DNA of 64,000 nt from Myroides guanonis (lineage in GTDB: Bacteria > Bacteroidota > Bacteroidia > Flavobacteriales > Flavobacteriaceae): assembly GCF_900114085.1 (NCBI RefSeq), contig NZ_FORU01000010.1:1-64000 (forward strand). Reading direction: 5' to 3'. Positions 8,092 to 16,174 of this stretch are shown here, piece after piece; within the stretch, counting starts at the first letter, position 1; each line of letters begins with the position of its first letter. The translations under genes and the position numbers were made by a program. The notes below the pieces were generated by a model. It ran no database searches. It saw nothing but the letters and a program-made list of their open reading frames with translations, and was not told the DNA's origin.

Positions 8092-8132
8092 AAGGGACAG
8101 AAAAACTAAAACAGTATTTCTGTCCCTTTTTC
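8092..8132 (+). terminator. intrinsic terminator after dsbD-like gene
   Basis: A 12-bp stem: AAGGGACAGAAA (8092-8103) with TTTCTGTCCCTT (8117-8128), followed by a T run. Confidence 0.8.
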
Positions 8133-8306
8133 TTTTCCCTCCAAGAAATTCGATTCTTTTATCACCTTCCACTACTAACTTTCCGAATCCAATACAATCA
8201 AACCATCTAATTATCTCTCAACCCGAAAAAGGTTAATTGGGGAAAAAAATTGGGCAGAATCAGATATTTTCACTAAAATTGGAAGTTTTTTTGACTTTAA
8301 AATATA

Positions 8307-10478
8307 ATGAAATATCACTTTACTACCTTAATACTCTGTATTCTTAGTACAACTTTAAGTTTTGCGCAAAAGCAACTAACATTAGAAGAACTCTGGAGTG
8401 GAGCTTATCAAAGCACATCGATGCAAGCGGTCAATGCTCTGAAAAACAGCAATCAATACGCCAGAATTGAATTAAACACTCAAAACAAGTCGCAAGAGAT
8501 AAATCTATATGATTTTAAAACTCTTGAAAAATCAAAGACTATTTTCAGTACTCAAAACCACCCATCTATAGAGAATATAGATGCATATGTATTTGATGAC
8601 AGAGAAGAAAAAATGCTAATTGCGACTCATTCAGAGCCCATTTACAGACATTCTTCTGTTGCAACTTATATGATTTACGATTTACAATCAAAAAAAATAA
8701 AGTCATTTACAGATAGAAAAATATCTGAACCTACCTTTTCTAAAGATGGTACTAAAATAGCTTATGCTTTCGAAAACAATCTTTACATCTACGATTTACA
8801 GTCTGAAAAAACAATTACTGTAACTACAGACGGAAAGAAAAACCATATCATCAATGGTATTTCGGATTGGGTATATGAAGAAGAATTCGCAGTTGTACGT
8901 ATGTTTGAGTGGAGTTTAGAAGGTGATAAGTTGGCTTATGTTCGCTTTGATGAAACTAATGTTCCTGAATATTCAATGGATATTTATGGCAATGGATTAT
9001 ATCCAACACAACAGGTTTTCAAATACCCAAAAGCAGGTGAAGAAAACGCTAAAGTAAGCCTACATCTATACGACTTACAGTCTCAAAAGAGCAACACTAT
9101 AGATTTATCTGAATTTCACGATTTCTACATTCCTAGAATCAAATGGACAAATGATAATAATTTCTTGAGCTTTCAAGTGATCAATAGACATCAAAATGAT
9201 TTAAAACTTTATTTCGTCGATGCAAAAAGTATTCAAAAGAAACTAATACTCAACGAAAAAGACCCTGCTTACGTAGATATTACTGACCACTTGACTTTTT
9301 TAAAAGACAATAGTTTTGTTTGGACTAGCGAAAAAGACGGTTACAACCACCTATATCACTTTGATAAAAACGGAAAACAACTCAATCAAATTACAAAAGG
9401 GAATTGGGATCTTACGAGCTATTATGGCATTGATGAAAAATCAAAAACGCTGTATTATCAATCTGTAGAACGCGGTTCTACTACACGCGACATTTATGCT
9501 ATTCAAATTAATGGAACGGCTAAGAGAATCTTAAGTAAAGAAACAGGAACAAACAGTGCTGTATTCAGCCCTGACTTCAACTATTTCATACTATCACATT
9601 CTTCTCATACGAATCCTATTAGCTACACATTAAATAGATCTAAAGACGGAAAGCTGATTAAAAACATTTTAGACAATAAAAAACTAATAGATAAGTTAGA
9701 ATTATATCAACTACCTAAAAAAGAGTTTTTCACTATTCCAACTGAGAACAATTGGGAAATGAATGCTTGGATAATGAAGCCAAAAGATTTTGATCCTTCT
9801 AAAAAATATCCAATTTTAATGTATCAATACAGTGGACCAGGTTCTCAACAAGTAGCAAACAAATGGTGGGACTCTAATGACTTTTGGCACGCAATGTTGA
9901 CTCAAAAAGGATATATTGTAGTTGCAGTTGACGGACGCGGAACTGGATTTAAAGGAGCTGAGTTCAAAAAAACAACTCAAAATCAATTAGGTAAGCTCGA
10001 AGTTGAAGACCAAATAATTGCAGCTAAATATTTGAAAAATATTAACTATATTGACGCCGCAAGAATTGGGATTTGGGGATGGAGTTTTGGAGGCTTTATG
10101 TCTAGTAATTGTTTACTAAAAGCAAACGATATTTTCAAGACAGCCATCGCAGTAGCTCCTGTTACAAATTGGAGATATTATGACACTGTTTATACGGAGC
10201 GTTATTTAAAAACACCCCAAGAAAACCCATCAGGGTATGACGATAACTCTCCTATTTTCTTTGCCAATCAATTAAAAGGAAACTTTTTATTGATACACGG
10301 CTCTGCGGATGACAATGTGCATGTACAAAATAGTATGGCTATGATTGAATCTCTAGTCCAAGAAAACAAAACATTTGACTGGTTAATTTACCCAGACAAG
10401 AATCATGGAATCTATGGAGGACAAACAAGACTTCATCTATATACCAAAATGACAAAGTATATTTTAGAGAATTTGTAA
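8307..10478 (+). CDS. dipeptidyl peptidase IV (S9 family prolyl peptidase)
   Basis: 723 residues. A signal peptide (1-20, ...TLSFAQ) sends it to the periplasm. The N-terminal two thirds form the DPP IV beta-propeller, with the DWVYEEEF motif whose two Glu residues anchor the substrate amino terminus. The C-terminal alpha/beta-hydrolase has GWSFGG (nucleophile Ser593), GSADDNVH (Asp about 668-669) and DKNHGI (His700). It removes X-Pro or X-Ala dipeptides from peptide N-termini. Three POT-family transporters follow on the same strand, so products can be imported directly. It is transcribed away from the mevalonate pair and the metal island. Confidence 0.93.
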   Translation: MKYHFTTLILCILSTTLSFAQKQLTLEELWSGAYQSTSMQAVNALKNSNQYARIELNTQNKSQEINLYDFKTLEKSKTIFSTQNHPSIENIDAYVFDDREEKMLIATHSEPIYRHSSVATYMIYDLQSKKIKSFTDRKISEPTFSKDGTKIAYAFENNLYIYDLQSEKTITVTTDGKKNHIINGISDWVYEEEFAVVRMFEWSLEGDKLAYVRFDETNVPEYSMDIYGNGLYPTQQVFKYPKAGEENAKVSLHLYDLQSQKSNTIDLSEFHDFYIPRIKWTNDNNFLSFQVINRHQNDLKLYFVDAKSIQKKLILNEKDPAYVDITDHLTFLKDNSFVWTSEKDGYNHLYHFDKNGKQLNQITKGNWDLTSYYGIDEKSKTLYYQSVERGSTTRDIYAIQINGTAKRILSKETGTNSAVFSPDFNYFILSHSSHTNPISYTLNRSKDGKLIKNILDNKKLIDKLELYQLPKKEFFTIPTENNWEMNAWIMKPKDFDPSKKYPILMYQYSGPGSQQVANKWWDSNDFWHAMLTQKGYIVVAVDGRGTGFKGAEFKKTTQNQLGKLEVEDQIIAAKYLKNINYIDAARIGIWGWSFGGFMSSNCLLKANDIFKTAIAVAPVTNWRYYDTVYTERYLKTPQENPSGYDDNSPIFFANQLKGNFLLIHGSADDNVHVQNSMAMIESLVQENKTFDWLIYPDKNHGIYGGQTRLHLYTKMTKYILENL

Positions 10479-10511
10479 AGCGATTTTCAGCAATACACTA
10501 AATTAATTTTA

Positions 10512-10519
10512 TATTTTTG
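10512..10519 (+). promoter_or_regulatory. -7 promoter element for the first POT transporter
   Basis: TATTTTTG matches TAnnTTTG, 52 bp before the ATG at 10572. It lies after the DPP IV stop, so the transporter can be transcribed separately. Confidence 0.45.
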
Positions 10520-10571
10520 GCGGCACGCATTGTTAACTCAAACTTAAAAAAGAATTAAACATACCTAAAAA

Positions 10572-12059
10572 ATGACAACAGAACAACAACAATTAGAAGC
10601 GATTCATAATTTCGAAGGAAAATATCCCAAACAACTTTGGTATTTATTTTTAGTAGAAATGTGGGAACGTTTCTGTTTCTATGGAATGCGTGGAGTATTA
10701 GCCATTTTTATGGTAGATGTTTTACTTCTTTCAGGAAAGGACGCTAACCTTAAATACGGCGCAATCCAAGCATTTGTTTACGCTTTTACTTTTATTGGAG
10801 GAATCTTTGCAGATAAAATATTAGGATTTAAAAAGTCATTGTTATTTGGAGGTATCGTAATGATTACCGGAAACATACTAATTGGTTTAAATCCTCACGA
10901 CTTCTTTTATTATGGAATTACCTTAAGTATCATCGGAACTGGTTTTTTTAAACCAAATATTTCTTCGATGGTTGGAGAATTATACCGTGAAGGAGACCCT
11001 AGACGTGATGCTGGTTTCAGTTTATTCTATTCAGGTATCAACATTGGAGCACTTTTAGGTGGAGCTCTATGTGTATATTTAGGTAAAACAATTGGTTGGA
11101 ACTATGCATTCTTTGCAGCTGCAATTGCAATGATTGTTGGTGTTCTTTTATTCTTAGCGACTAAAAAAGCTTTAGGTCCTATTGGAAACTCTCCACTTGA
11201 ACACTTACCTACAAAGAAAAGAGGTATTAGAGAAATTGCTGTTTACGTAGGTGCTGCTTTGAGTATTCCATTAATTCATGCAATGATTGTTGATACAGAC
11301 TACACGGATTACTTCATGTACGCTATTGGTCCAGTTGCTTTGATATATTTCTTTTACGAAGTTTCAAGAATGGAATCTTCAGCTGCTAAAAAGAAAATGT
11401 TCGCTGCATTGCTTTTCATAGCATTCTCGATAATATTCTTTGCTTTCTTTGAACAAAGTGGTGGTTCATTATCTTTGTTTGCTAAGGACAATCTTAATAG
11501 TGATTTATTATTTTTCTCGATTGACCCAAATATCGTAAATAACGTATCGAATGCCTTTTTCGTAATTCTTTTTGCTCCAATTGCTGGACTAATTTGGGTT
11601 GCGTTAAGTAAAAAGAAATTAGAACCTAATACTGTAGTTAAATTCGGAATGGGATTCTTATTCCTTGCAGGTTCATTCTTCATCTTATACTCAACAAAAT
11701 ACTTTGCTGGTCCAGATGGAATTACTTCTTTAAATATTTTCACATCAGCATATTTAGTTATGACTTTAGGTGAGCTTTGCTTATCTCCTATTGGTTTATC
11801 AATCATGACGAAACTTTCACCAAATCGACTAGTTGGTATGATGATGGGATTGTGGTTTTTAGCTTCTGCTTATGGACAGTATGTTGCAGGGCTATTAGGT
11901 GCAAACATGGCTTCTCCAAACGAGAATGCAACAAACTTGGAGAAACTTACATTATATACAGATGGATACTACCAATTAGCTATTTATGCTTTAATTGCAG
12001 GAGTTCTTCTTATAGTTATCTCTCCATTCATTCGTAAACTAATGCAAGAGGTTAAATAA
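10572..12059 (+). CDS. POT/PTR-family proton-coupled peptide transporter (copy 1)
   Basis: 495 residues, about 12-14 membrane helices. The hallmark POT motif ExxERFxxYG is intact (EMWERFCFYG, residues 29-38), and the second signature GTGFFKPNISSMVGELY is present near 130. These carriers import di- and tripeptides with protons through the inner membrane. It lies 93 bp after DPP IV and ends at a strong hairpin, so it is the transporter most directly tied to that peptidase. Closest in layout to copy 3; copy 2 is more divergent. Confidence 0.93.
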   Translation: MTTEQQQLEAIHNFEGKYPKQLWYLFLVEMWERFCFYGMRGVLAIFMVDVLLLSGKDANLKYGAIQAFVYAFTFIGGIFADKILGFKKSLLFGGIVMITGNILIGLNPHDFFYYGITLSIIGTGFFKPNISSMVGELYREGDPRRDAGFSLFYSGINIGALLGGALCVYLGKTIGWNYAFFAAAIAMIVGVLLFLATKKALGPIGNSPLEHLPTKKRGIREIAVYVGAALSIPLIHAMIVDTDYTDYFMYAIGPVALIYFFYEVSRMESSAAKKKMFAALLFIAFSIIFFAFFEQSGGSLSLFAKDNLNSDLLFFSIDPNIVNNVSNAFFVILFAPIAGLIWVALSKKKLEPNTVVKFGMGFLFLAGSFFILYSTKYFAGPDGITSLNIFTSAYLVMTLGELCLSPIGLSIMTKLSPNRLVGMMMGLWFLASAYGQYVAGLLGANMASPNENATNLEKLTLYTDGYYQLAIYALIAGVLLIVISPFIRKLMQEVK

Positions 12060-12075
12060 ACTTCTGAAAAATATC

Positions 12076-12103
12076 AAAAGCGACTTGAAAAAGTCGCTTT
12101 TTT
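12076..12103 (+). terminator. intrinsic terminator after POT copy 1
   Basis: An 11-bp stem AAAAGCGACTT (12076-12086) / AAGTCGCTTTT (12091-12101) with a GAAA tetraloop and a T run. Confidence 0.85.
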
Positions 12104-12155
12104 GGATTTTAATAACTACAACTAACTATATCACAACTTTTAAAAAAAACTGAAT

Positions 12156-13808
12156 ATGTCAGATAATAAAAGATCGTTCTTTCAGACGATTCAATCATTT
12201 AACAAGACTTTTTGGCTTGCCAGCTTCATGGAACTTATGGAGCGTTGGGCATGGTACGGTATTTACGCTTTAGTTGGTTTGTATTTGGTAGGTTCAACAG
12301 ATACTGGCGGACTGGGTTTTGACCATATACAAAAAGGAAACATAATGGGTAACATTGTAGGAATTCTTTATTTCTTACCCTTGTTTTTCGGTGTTATTGC
12401 CGACCGAATTGGTTACAAACTTTCGCTTACTATTGCCTATATTATTATGATAGTTGGTTACTATCTAATGGGAGAAGTACAAAGTTATTGGAGTGTTTAT
12501 ATGGTTTTTTTACTCGTTGCAGTAGGTGCAGCATTCTTTAAACCTGTTGCCTCCGCACTTGTCGCTCGAAATACCGATGAAACTACAGGAACACTTGGCT
12601 TTGGGATTTTCTATATGATGGTAAATATCGGTGGATTTATAGGTCCTGCTATGTCCTCAGGTTTGCGTACGACCTATGGTTGGAAAATCATATTTATTCA
12701 GGCAGCGGTTGTAATTGCAATCAATCTAGTCGTTTTATTGATATTTTATAAAGAACCTAAAATAGAAAAACCTAAAGATTCGATTGGCAAAGCCATCAAA
12801 GATTCTATTATTGGAATTTTCGAAGCATTAAAAGATGTTCGCTTAGGTATCTTATTATTGTTAATGATTGGTTTCTGGACCATGTTCAACCAGTTGTTTA
12901 ATACTCTGCCTAACTTTATTGAAGACTGGGTAAACTCATCTGCCATTAGTTATTGGTTAAATCAAAACATTCCTGTTCTAGGATCATTAATGACACAAGA
13001 CGGACTTGTTAAACCAGAATGGTTTACCAATATCGATTCATTCATGATTATTTGTTGCCAAGTAACTATTTCTTTCTTTGTTACTAAAATGCGTCATATC
13101 AATGCTGTTATCCGTGGTGCTATCATTGCTACTATTGGTGTTGGATTGACTTTTTACACGAATAACCCGATATTTACGATACTTGGAACTATGATTTTTG
13201 CAATGGGAGAAATGATGTCTAGCCCAACGGTTTCATCGTTTATTGCTTTAATTACTCCTAAAGGAAAAGAAGGTCTGTATCAAGGAACTTATTTTTTACC
13301 TGTAGCAGCAAGTTATTTTGTTACTAGTTACATTTCGGGAAGCCTATACCAATCGTGGTCAGATAAATTATCATTGTTGCAAAAAGAAATGACTACTAGA
13401 AACATTGAAATGCCTCAAGTGGTAACCAACGAACAATTTATAGAACAAGGTTCAAAAGCTCTAAATATGTCAATATCGAGTTTTGAAAAACAATTTAATC
13501 TAAAAGCTGAATCAGTAGATTGGGCTGTTGTCGGACAATCCTTTAAAGATTACGCTACAAACAAGGCCATCGATGTAAGTCAAATACACCTTCCTTTTTC
13601 TAAAAACGAATACTTTGCTCTCGCAGAACAAAAATTAGGAATGGGACATTGGGAAATGGTTGATATGCTTTGGAACACTTATAATCCAAATAAAATATGG
13701 TTTGTGATTGTTGGTATTGGATTGTTCTCTATCGTATCCTTAATGATTTATGACAAACTAGTTATTAAACCATTAGAACGAAAAGAAAGAGAGCGAAAAG
13801 CGATATAA
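12156..13808 (+). CDS. divergent POT/MFS-family transporter (copy 2)
   Basis: 550 residues of MFS/POT type. The first-helix motif is changed: MELMERWAWYG instead of ExxERFxxYG, so the two Glu and the Arg are kept but Phe is Trp. A long non-membrane stretch (about residues 410-500, rich in charged residues, with QVVTNEQFIEQGSKALN) lies between the last helices and is absent from copies 1 and 3. The second signature region reads AFFKPVASALVAR, with the FFKP core kept. It is probably still a proton-driven peptide carrier, but its substrate may differ. It lies between a terminator and the third transporter. Confidence 0.85.
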   Translation: MSDNKRSFFQTIQSFNKTFWLASFMELMERWAWYGIYALVGLYLVGSTDTGGLGFDHIQKGNIMGNIVGILYFLPLFFGVIADRIGYKLSLTIAYIIMIVGYYLMGEVQSYWSVYMVFLLVAVGAAFFKPVASALVARNTDETTGTLGFGIFYMMVNIGGFIGPAMSSGLRTTYGWKIIFIQAAVVIAINLVVLLIFYKEPKIEKPKDSIGKAIKDSIIGIFEALKDVRLGILLLLMIGFWTMFNQLFNTLPNFIEDWVNSSAISYWLNQNIPVLGSLMTQDGLVKPEWFTNIDSFMIICCQVTISFFVTKMRHINAVIRGAIIATIGVGLTFYTNNPIFTILGTMIFAMGEMMSSPTVSSFIALITPKGKEGLYQGTYFLPVAASYFVTSYISGSLYQSWSDKLSLLQKEMTTRNIEMPQVVTNEQFIEQGSKALNMSISSFEKQFNLKAESVDWAVVGQSFKDYATNKAIDVSQIHLPFSKNEYFALAEQKLGMGHWEMVDMLWNTYNPNKIWFVIVGIGLFSIVSLMIYDKLVIKPLERKERERKAI

Positions 13809-13880
13809 AAAAACAACCGATTAAAATAAATAATTTTATTATCTTTCACAATTGATTTTAAACATAAACACTACAAATTA

Positions 13881-15644
13881 ATGGCATCAGAAGCTACTCA
13901 CCCTGAGTTTTTCAAATCCAGGGTTTTAGGTCACCCAGCAGGACTATTTGTTCTTTTCTTTACCGAAATGTGGGAACGCTTCTCTTTCTACGGAATGAGA
14001 GTATTATTAATTCAATTTTTAACAGCTAAAGTTCTTTTCGACGATCCTTTCTCTGGTTGGGGTTGGAGTGCTGAACAAGCTGGTGCATTATACGGTACTT
14101 ACGCTATGTTACTTTATCTAACACCGATTTTAGGAGGGGTTATAGCAGACAAGTATATTGGTTCTCGTTGGGCTGTTATTGTTGGAGCTATCATCATGAC
14201 CATAGGTCACGCTGCAATGGCATTTGACGCTAAAATAATGTTCTTTACCGGATTAGCTTGTTTGGTTATAGGTACTGGTTTTTTCAAACCAAATATGCCT
14301 TCTATGTTAGGAGAAATGTACAAAAGTTTACCAGAAAAGAAAGACGGTGCATACACTATTTTCTACATGGGAGTTAATGCAGGTGCATTCTTCGGAATGA
14401 TGCTTTGTGGATATATTGCTGAAACACAAGGATGGCACTATGGTTTTGGTCTTGCAGGAATTTTCATGTTACTAGGAACCATTCAATTCTGGTTATCAAA
14501 ACCTCTTTTTGGAACAATTGGAGAAGTTGTTAAAGTTGACATCAACGCAGTTAAAACTGCTGCTGAAGAAGAAGAAGACAAAGAAACTAAGAACCCTTTT
14601 AGTCTTAAAGACTATATATTAATTGGTTTTGTTTCTATTGTTGGTTTGCTATATGCTTTCAACGACCCATTATCTAAAAATGGAGTAATCGATATTTTCT
14701 CATCTTTAGACACGCCTATCCTTAGAGGTCAAAACATTGTTGCTCTAGTAGCTTTAATTGTCTTTATTTACTTAGTAGTATCACGTATTAAGAGATATGG
14801 AAAAATCATTAGAGACCGTATGTTTGCGGTAATATTACTTGCGTTCTTCTTGATGTTTTTCTTCATGAGTTTTGAACAAGGAGCTACTTCATTGGTTCTT
14901 GTTGCAAGAGATTATGTTGACCGTTCACTAACTGGAACTTCCTTAATGGTGTTCAACGTTATAAACACGTGTTTAACAATTATCCCCCTAGCTATTATCT
15001 CATGGGTTCTAATCTTATTGGCTAAAGCAACTTGGAAGAAAATCGCTTTATCAAACATTATTCTTTTTGTTTGTTTTGGAGCTATTTGGGTAGCTGCTAT
15101 TTGGATGTTAAACAATGAATTCTCTAAAGAAGTTTCTGAAATTACTGTTTCATGGTTCTCAATTCTGAATTCGTTTTTTATTATTGCTTTTGCTTCTTCT
15201 GTCTCTAAACTTTGGGATTCTAAATACAACCCACCTGCCGCATTTAAATACGGTATCGGTCTAATTTTAGTTGCTATTGGATTCTTAATTTTAGGTTTAG
15301 GAGCTATGGGATCTATGGAAGGAGTTAAAATGTCTATGATATTCTTAGTTTTAACATATCTATTCCACACTCTTGGAGAGCTATTTATTTCTCCAGTAGG
15401 TCTTTCGTATGTATCAAAACTAGTACCTGGAAAAATGCTTGCCTTTATGTTTGGTATGTGGTATTTAGCGTTAGCAATCGCTCAAAAATTCGCTGCTATT
15501 TTAGGTGGACAAATCGAAGTTATCAAAGAGAGTTACTCTTTGAGTCATTTCTTTTTCTTATTCACTTTAATTCCAGCCCTAGCAGGTGTTCTTGTAATGA
15601 TTTTAAATCCTATGCTTAAAAAATTAATGCATGGAGTAAAATAA
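13881..15644 (+). CDS. POT/PTR-family proton-coupled peptide transporter (copy 3)
   Basis: 587 residues with the intact POT motif EMWERFSFYG (29-38) and GTGFFKPNMPSMLGEMY near residue 132. A charged cytoplasmic loop (about residues 225-240, EEEEDKETKN) separates the two halves. There are about 14 membrane helices. Function: import of di- and tripeptides with protons. It is the third transporter in a row after DPP IV, 72 bp after copy 2, and 51 bp before a secreted thioredoxin, with no clear terminator between. Confidence 0.92.
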   Translation: MASEATHPEFFKSRVLGHPAGLFVLFFTEMWERFSFYGMRVLLIQFLTAKVLFDDPFSGWGWSAEQAGALYGTYAMLLYLTPILGGVIADKYIGSRWAVIVGAIIMTIGHAAMAFDAKIMFFTGLACLVIGTGFFKPNMPSMLGEMYKSLPEKKDGAYTIFYMGVNAGAFFGMMLCGYIAETQGWHYGFGLAGIFMLLGTIQFWLSKPLFGTIGEVVKVDINAVKTAAEEEEDKETKNPFSLKDYILIGFVSIVGLLYAFNDPLSKNGVIDIFSSLDTPILRGQNIVALVALIVFIYLVVSRIKRYGKIIRDRMFAVILLAFFLMFFFMSFEQGATSLVLVARDYVDRSLTGTSLMVFNVINTCLTIIPLAIISWVLILLAKATWKKIALSNIILFVCFGAIWVAAIWMLNNEFSKEVSEITVSWFSILNSFFIIAFASSVSKLWDSKYNPPAAFKYGIGLILVAIGFLILGLGAMGSMEGVKMSMIFLVLTYLFHTLGELFISPVGLSYVSKLVPGKMLAFMFGMWYLALAIAQKFAAILGGQIEVIKESYSLSHFFFLFTLIPALAGVLVMILNPMLKKLMHGVK

Positions 15645-15695
15645 TTGGCAACCTTTTTGCTTATATAATCAACGAGATATTTAAAATACAATACA

Positions 15696-16148
15696 ATGAA
15701 AAAAATAATAGTACTATTTAGCTTAGCTTTACTTAGTTTTTCAGCTCAAGCACAAGAAATTAAATGGATGAGCTTCAGCGAAGCTATTGCAGCACAGAAA
15801 AAAGTTGCTAAACCTATTTTCATGGATGTCTACACGGATTGGTGTGGTCCTTGTAAAATGTTAGACAGAAACACATTTAGTGATCCTGGTGTTGTATCGC
15901 ACATCAACCAAAACTACTATGCAGTAAAATTCAATGCTGAAGGAACAGAAGAAATCAATTTCAACGGTAAAAAATTTACTAATCCAAATTTCGACCCTAA
16001 TAGAAAAGGAAGAAATGCAATGCATGAATTCACTGGATTTTTAAGAGTACCAGGTTATCCTTCAATGATTGTTATTGATGAAAAAGGTTCTGTTAAGAAA
16101 ACTATGGTTGGGTACAAAACACCAGAGCAATTGAGAGCAGATATTTAA
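15696..16148 (+). CDS. secreted thioredoxin-family protein
   Basis: 150 residues. Signal peptide (1-19, ...FSAQA), then a thioredoxin-like fold with the active site TDWCGPCKML (CGPC about residues 49-52) and cis-Pro region GYPSMIVID. An insertion (about 85-110, FNGKKFTNPNFDPNRKGRN) sits between them. The domain resembles the 'DUF255/thioredoxin_7' periplasmic reductases. It could be transcribed with the transporter upstream. Its terminator overlaps the end of the convergent comEC gene. The protein partner is unknown. Confidence 0.82.
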   Translation: MKKIIVLFSLALLSFSAQAQEIKWMSFSEAIAAQKKVAKPIFMDVYTDWCGPCKMLDRNTFSDPGVVSHINQNYYAVKFNAEGTEEINFNGKKFTNPNFDPNRKGRNAMHEFTGFLRVPGYPSMIVIDEKGSVKKTMVGYKTPEQLRADI

Positions 16149-16174
16149 TATGCTACAAAAGCTTTAAATACTTA

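Noticed and set aside
11354-11806. 150-residue minus-strand frame inside POT copy 1
   Set aside because: Antisense shadow; no start context, signal or motif.
14912-15370. 152-residue minus-strand frame inside POT copy 3
   Set aside because: Antisense shadow of membrane-helix codons.
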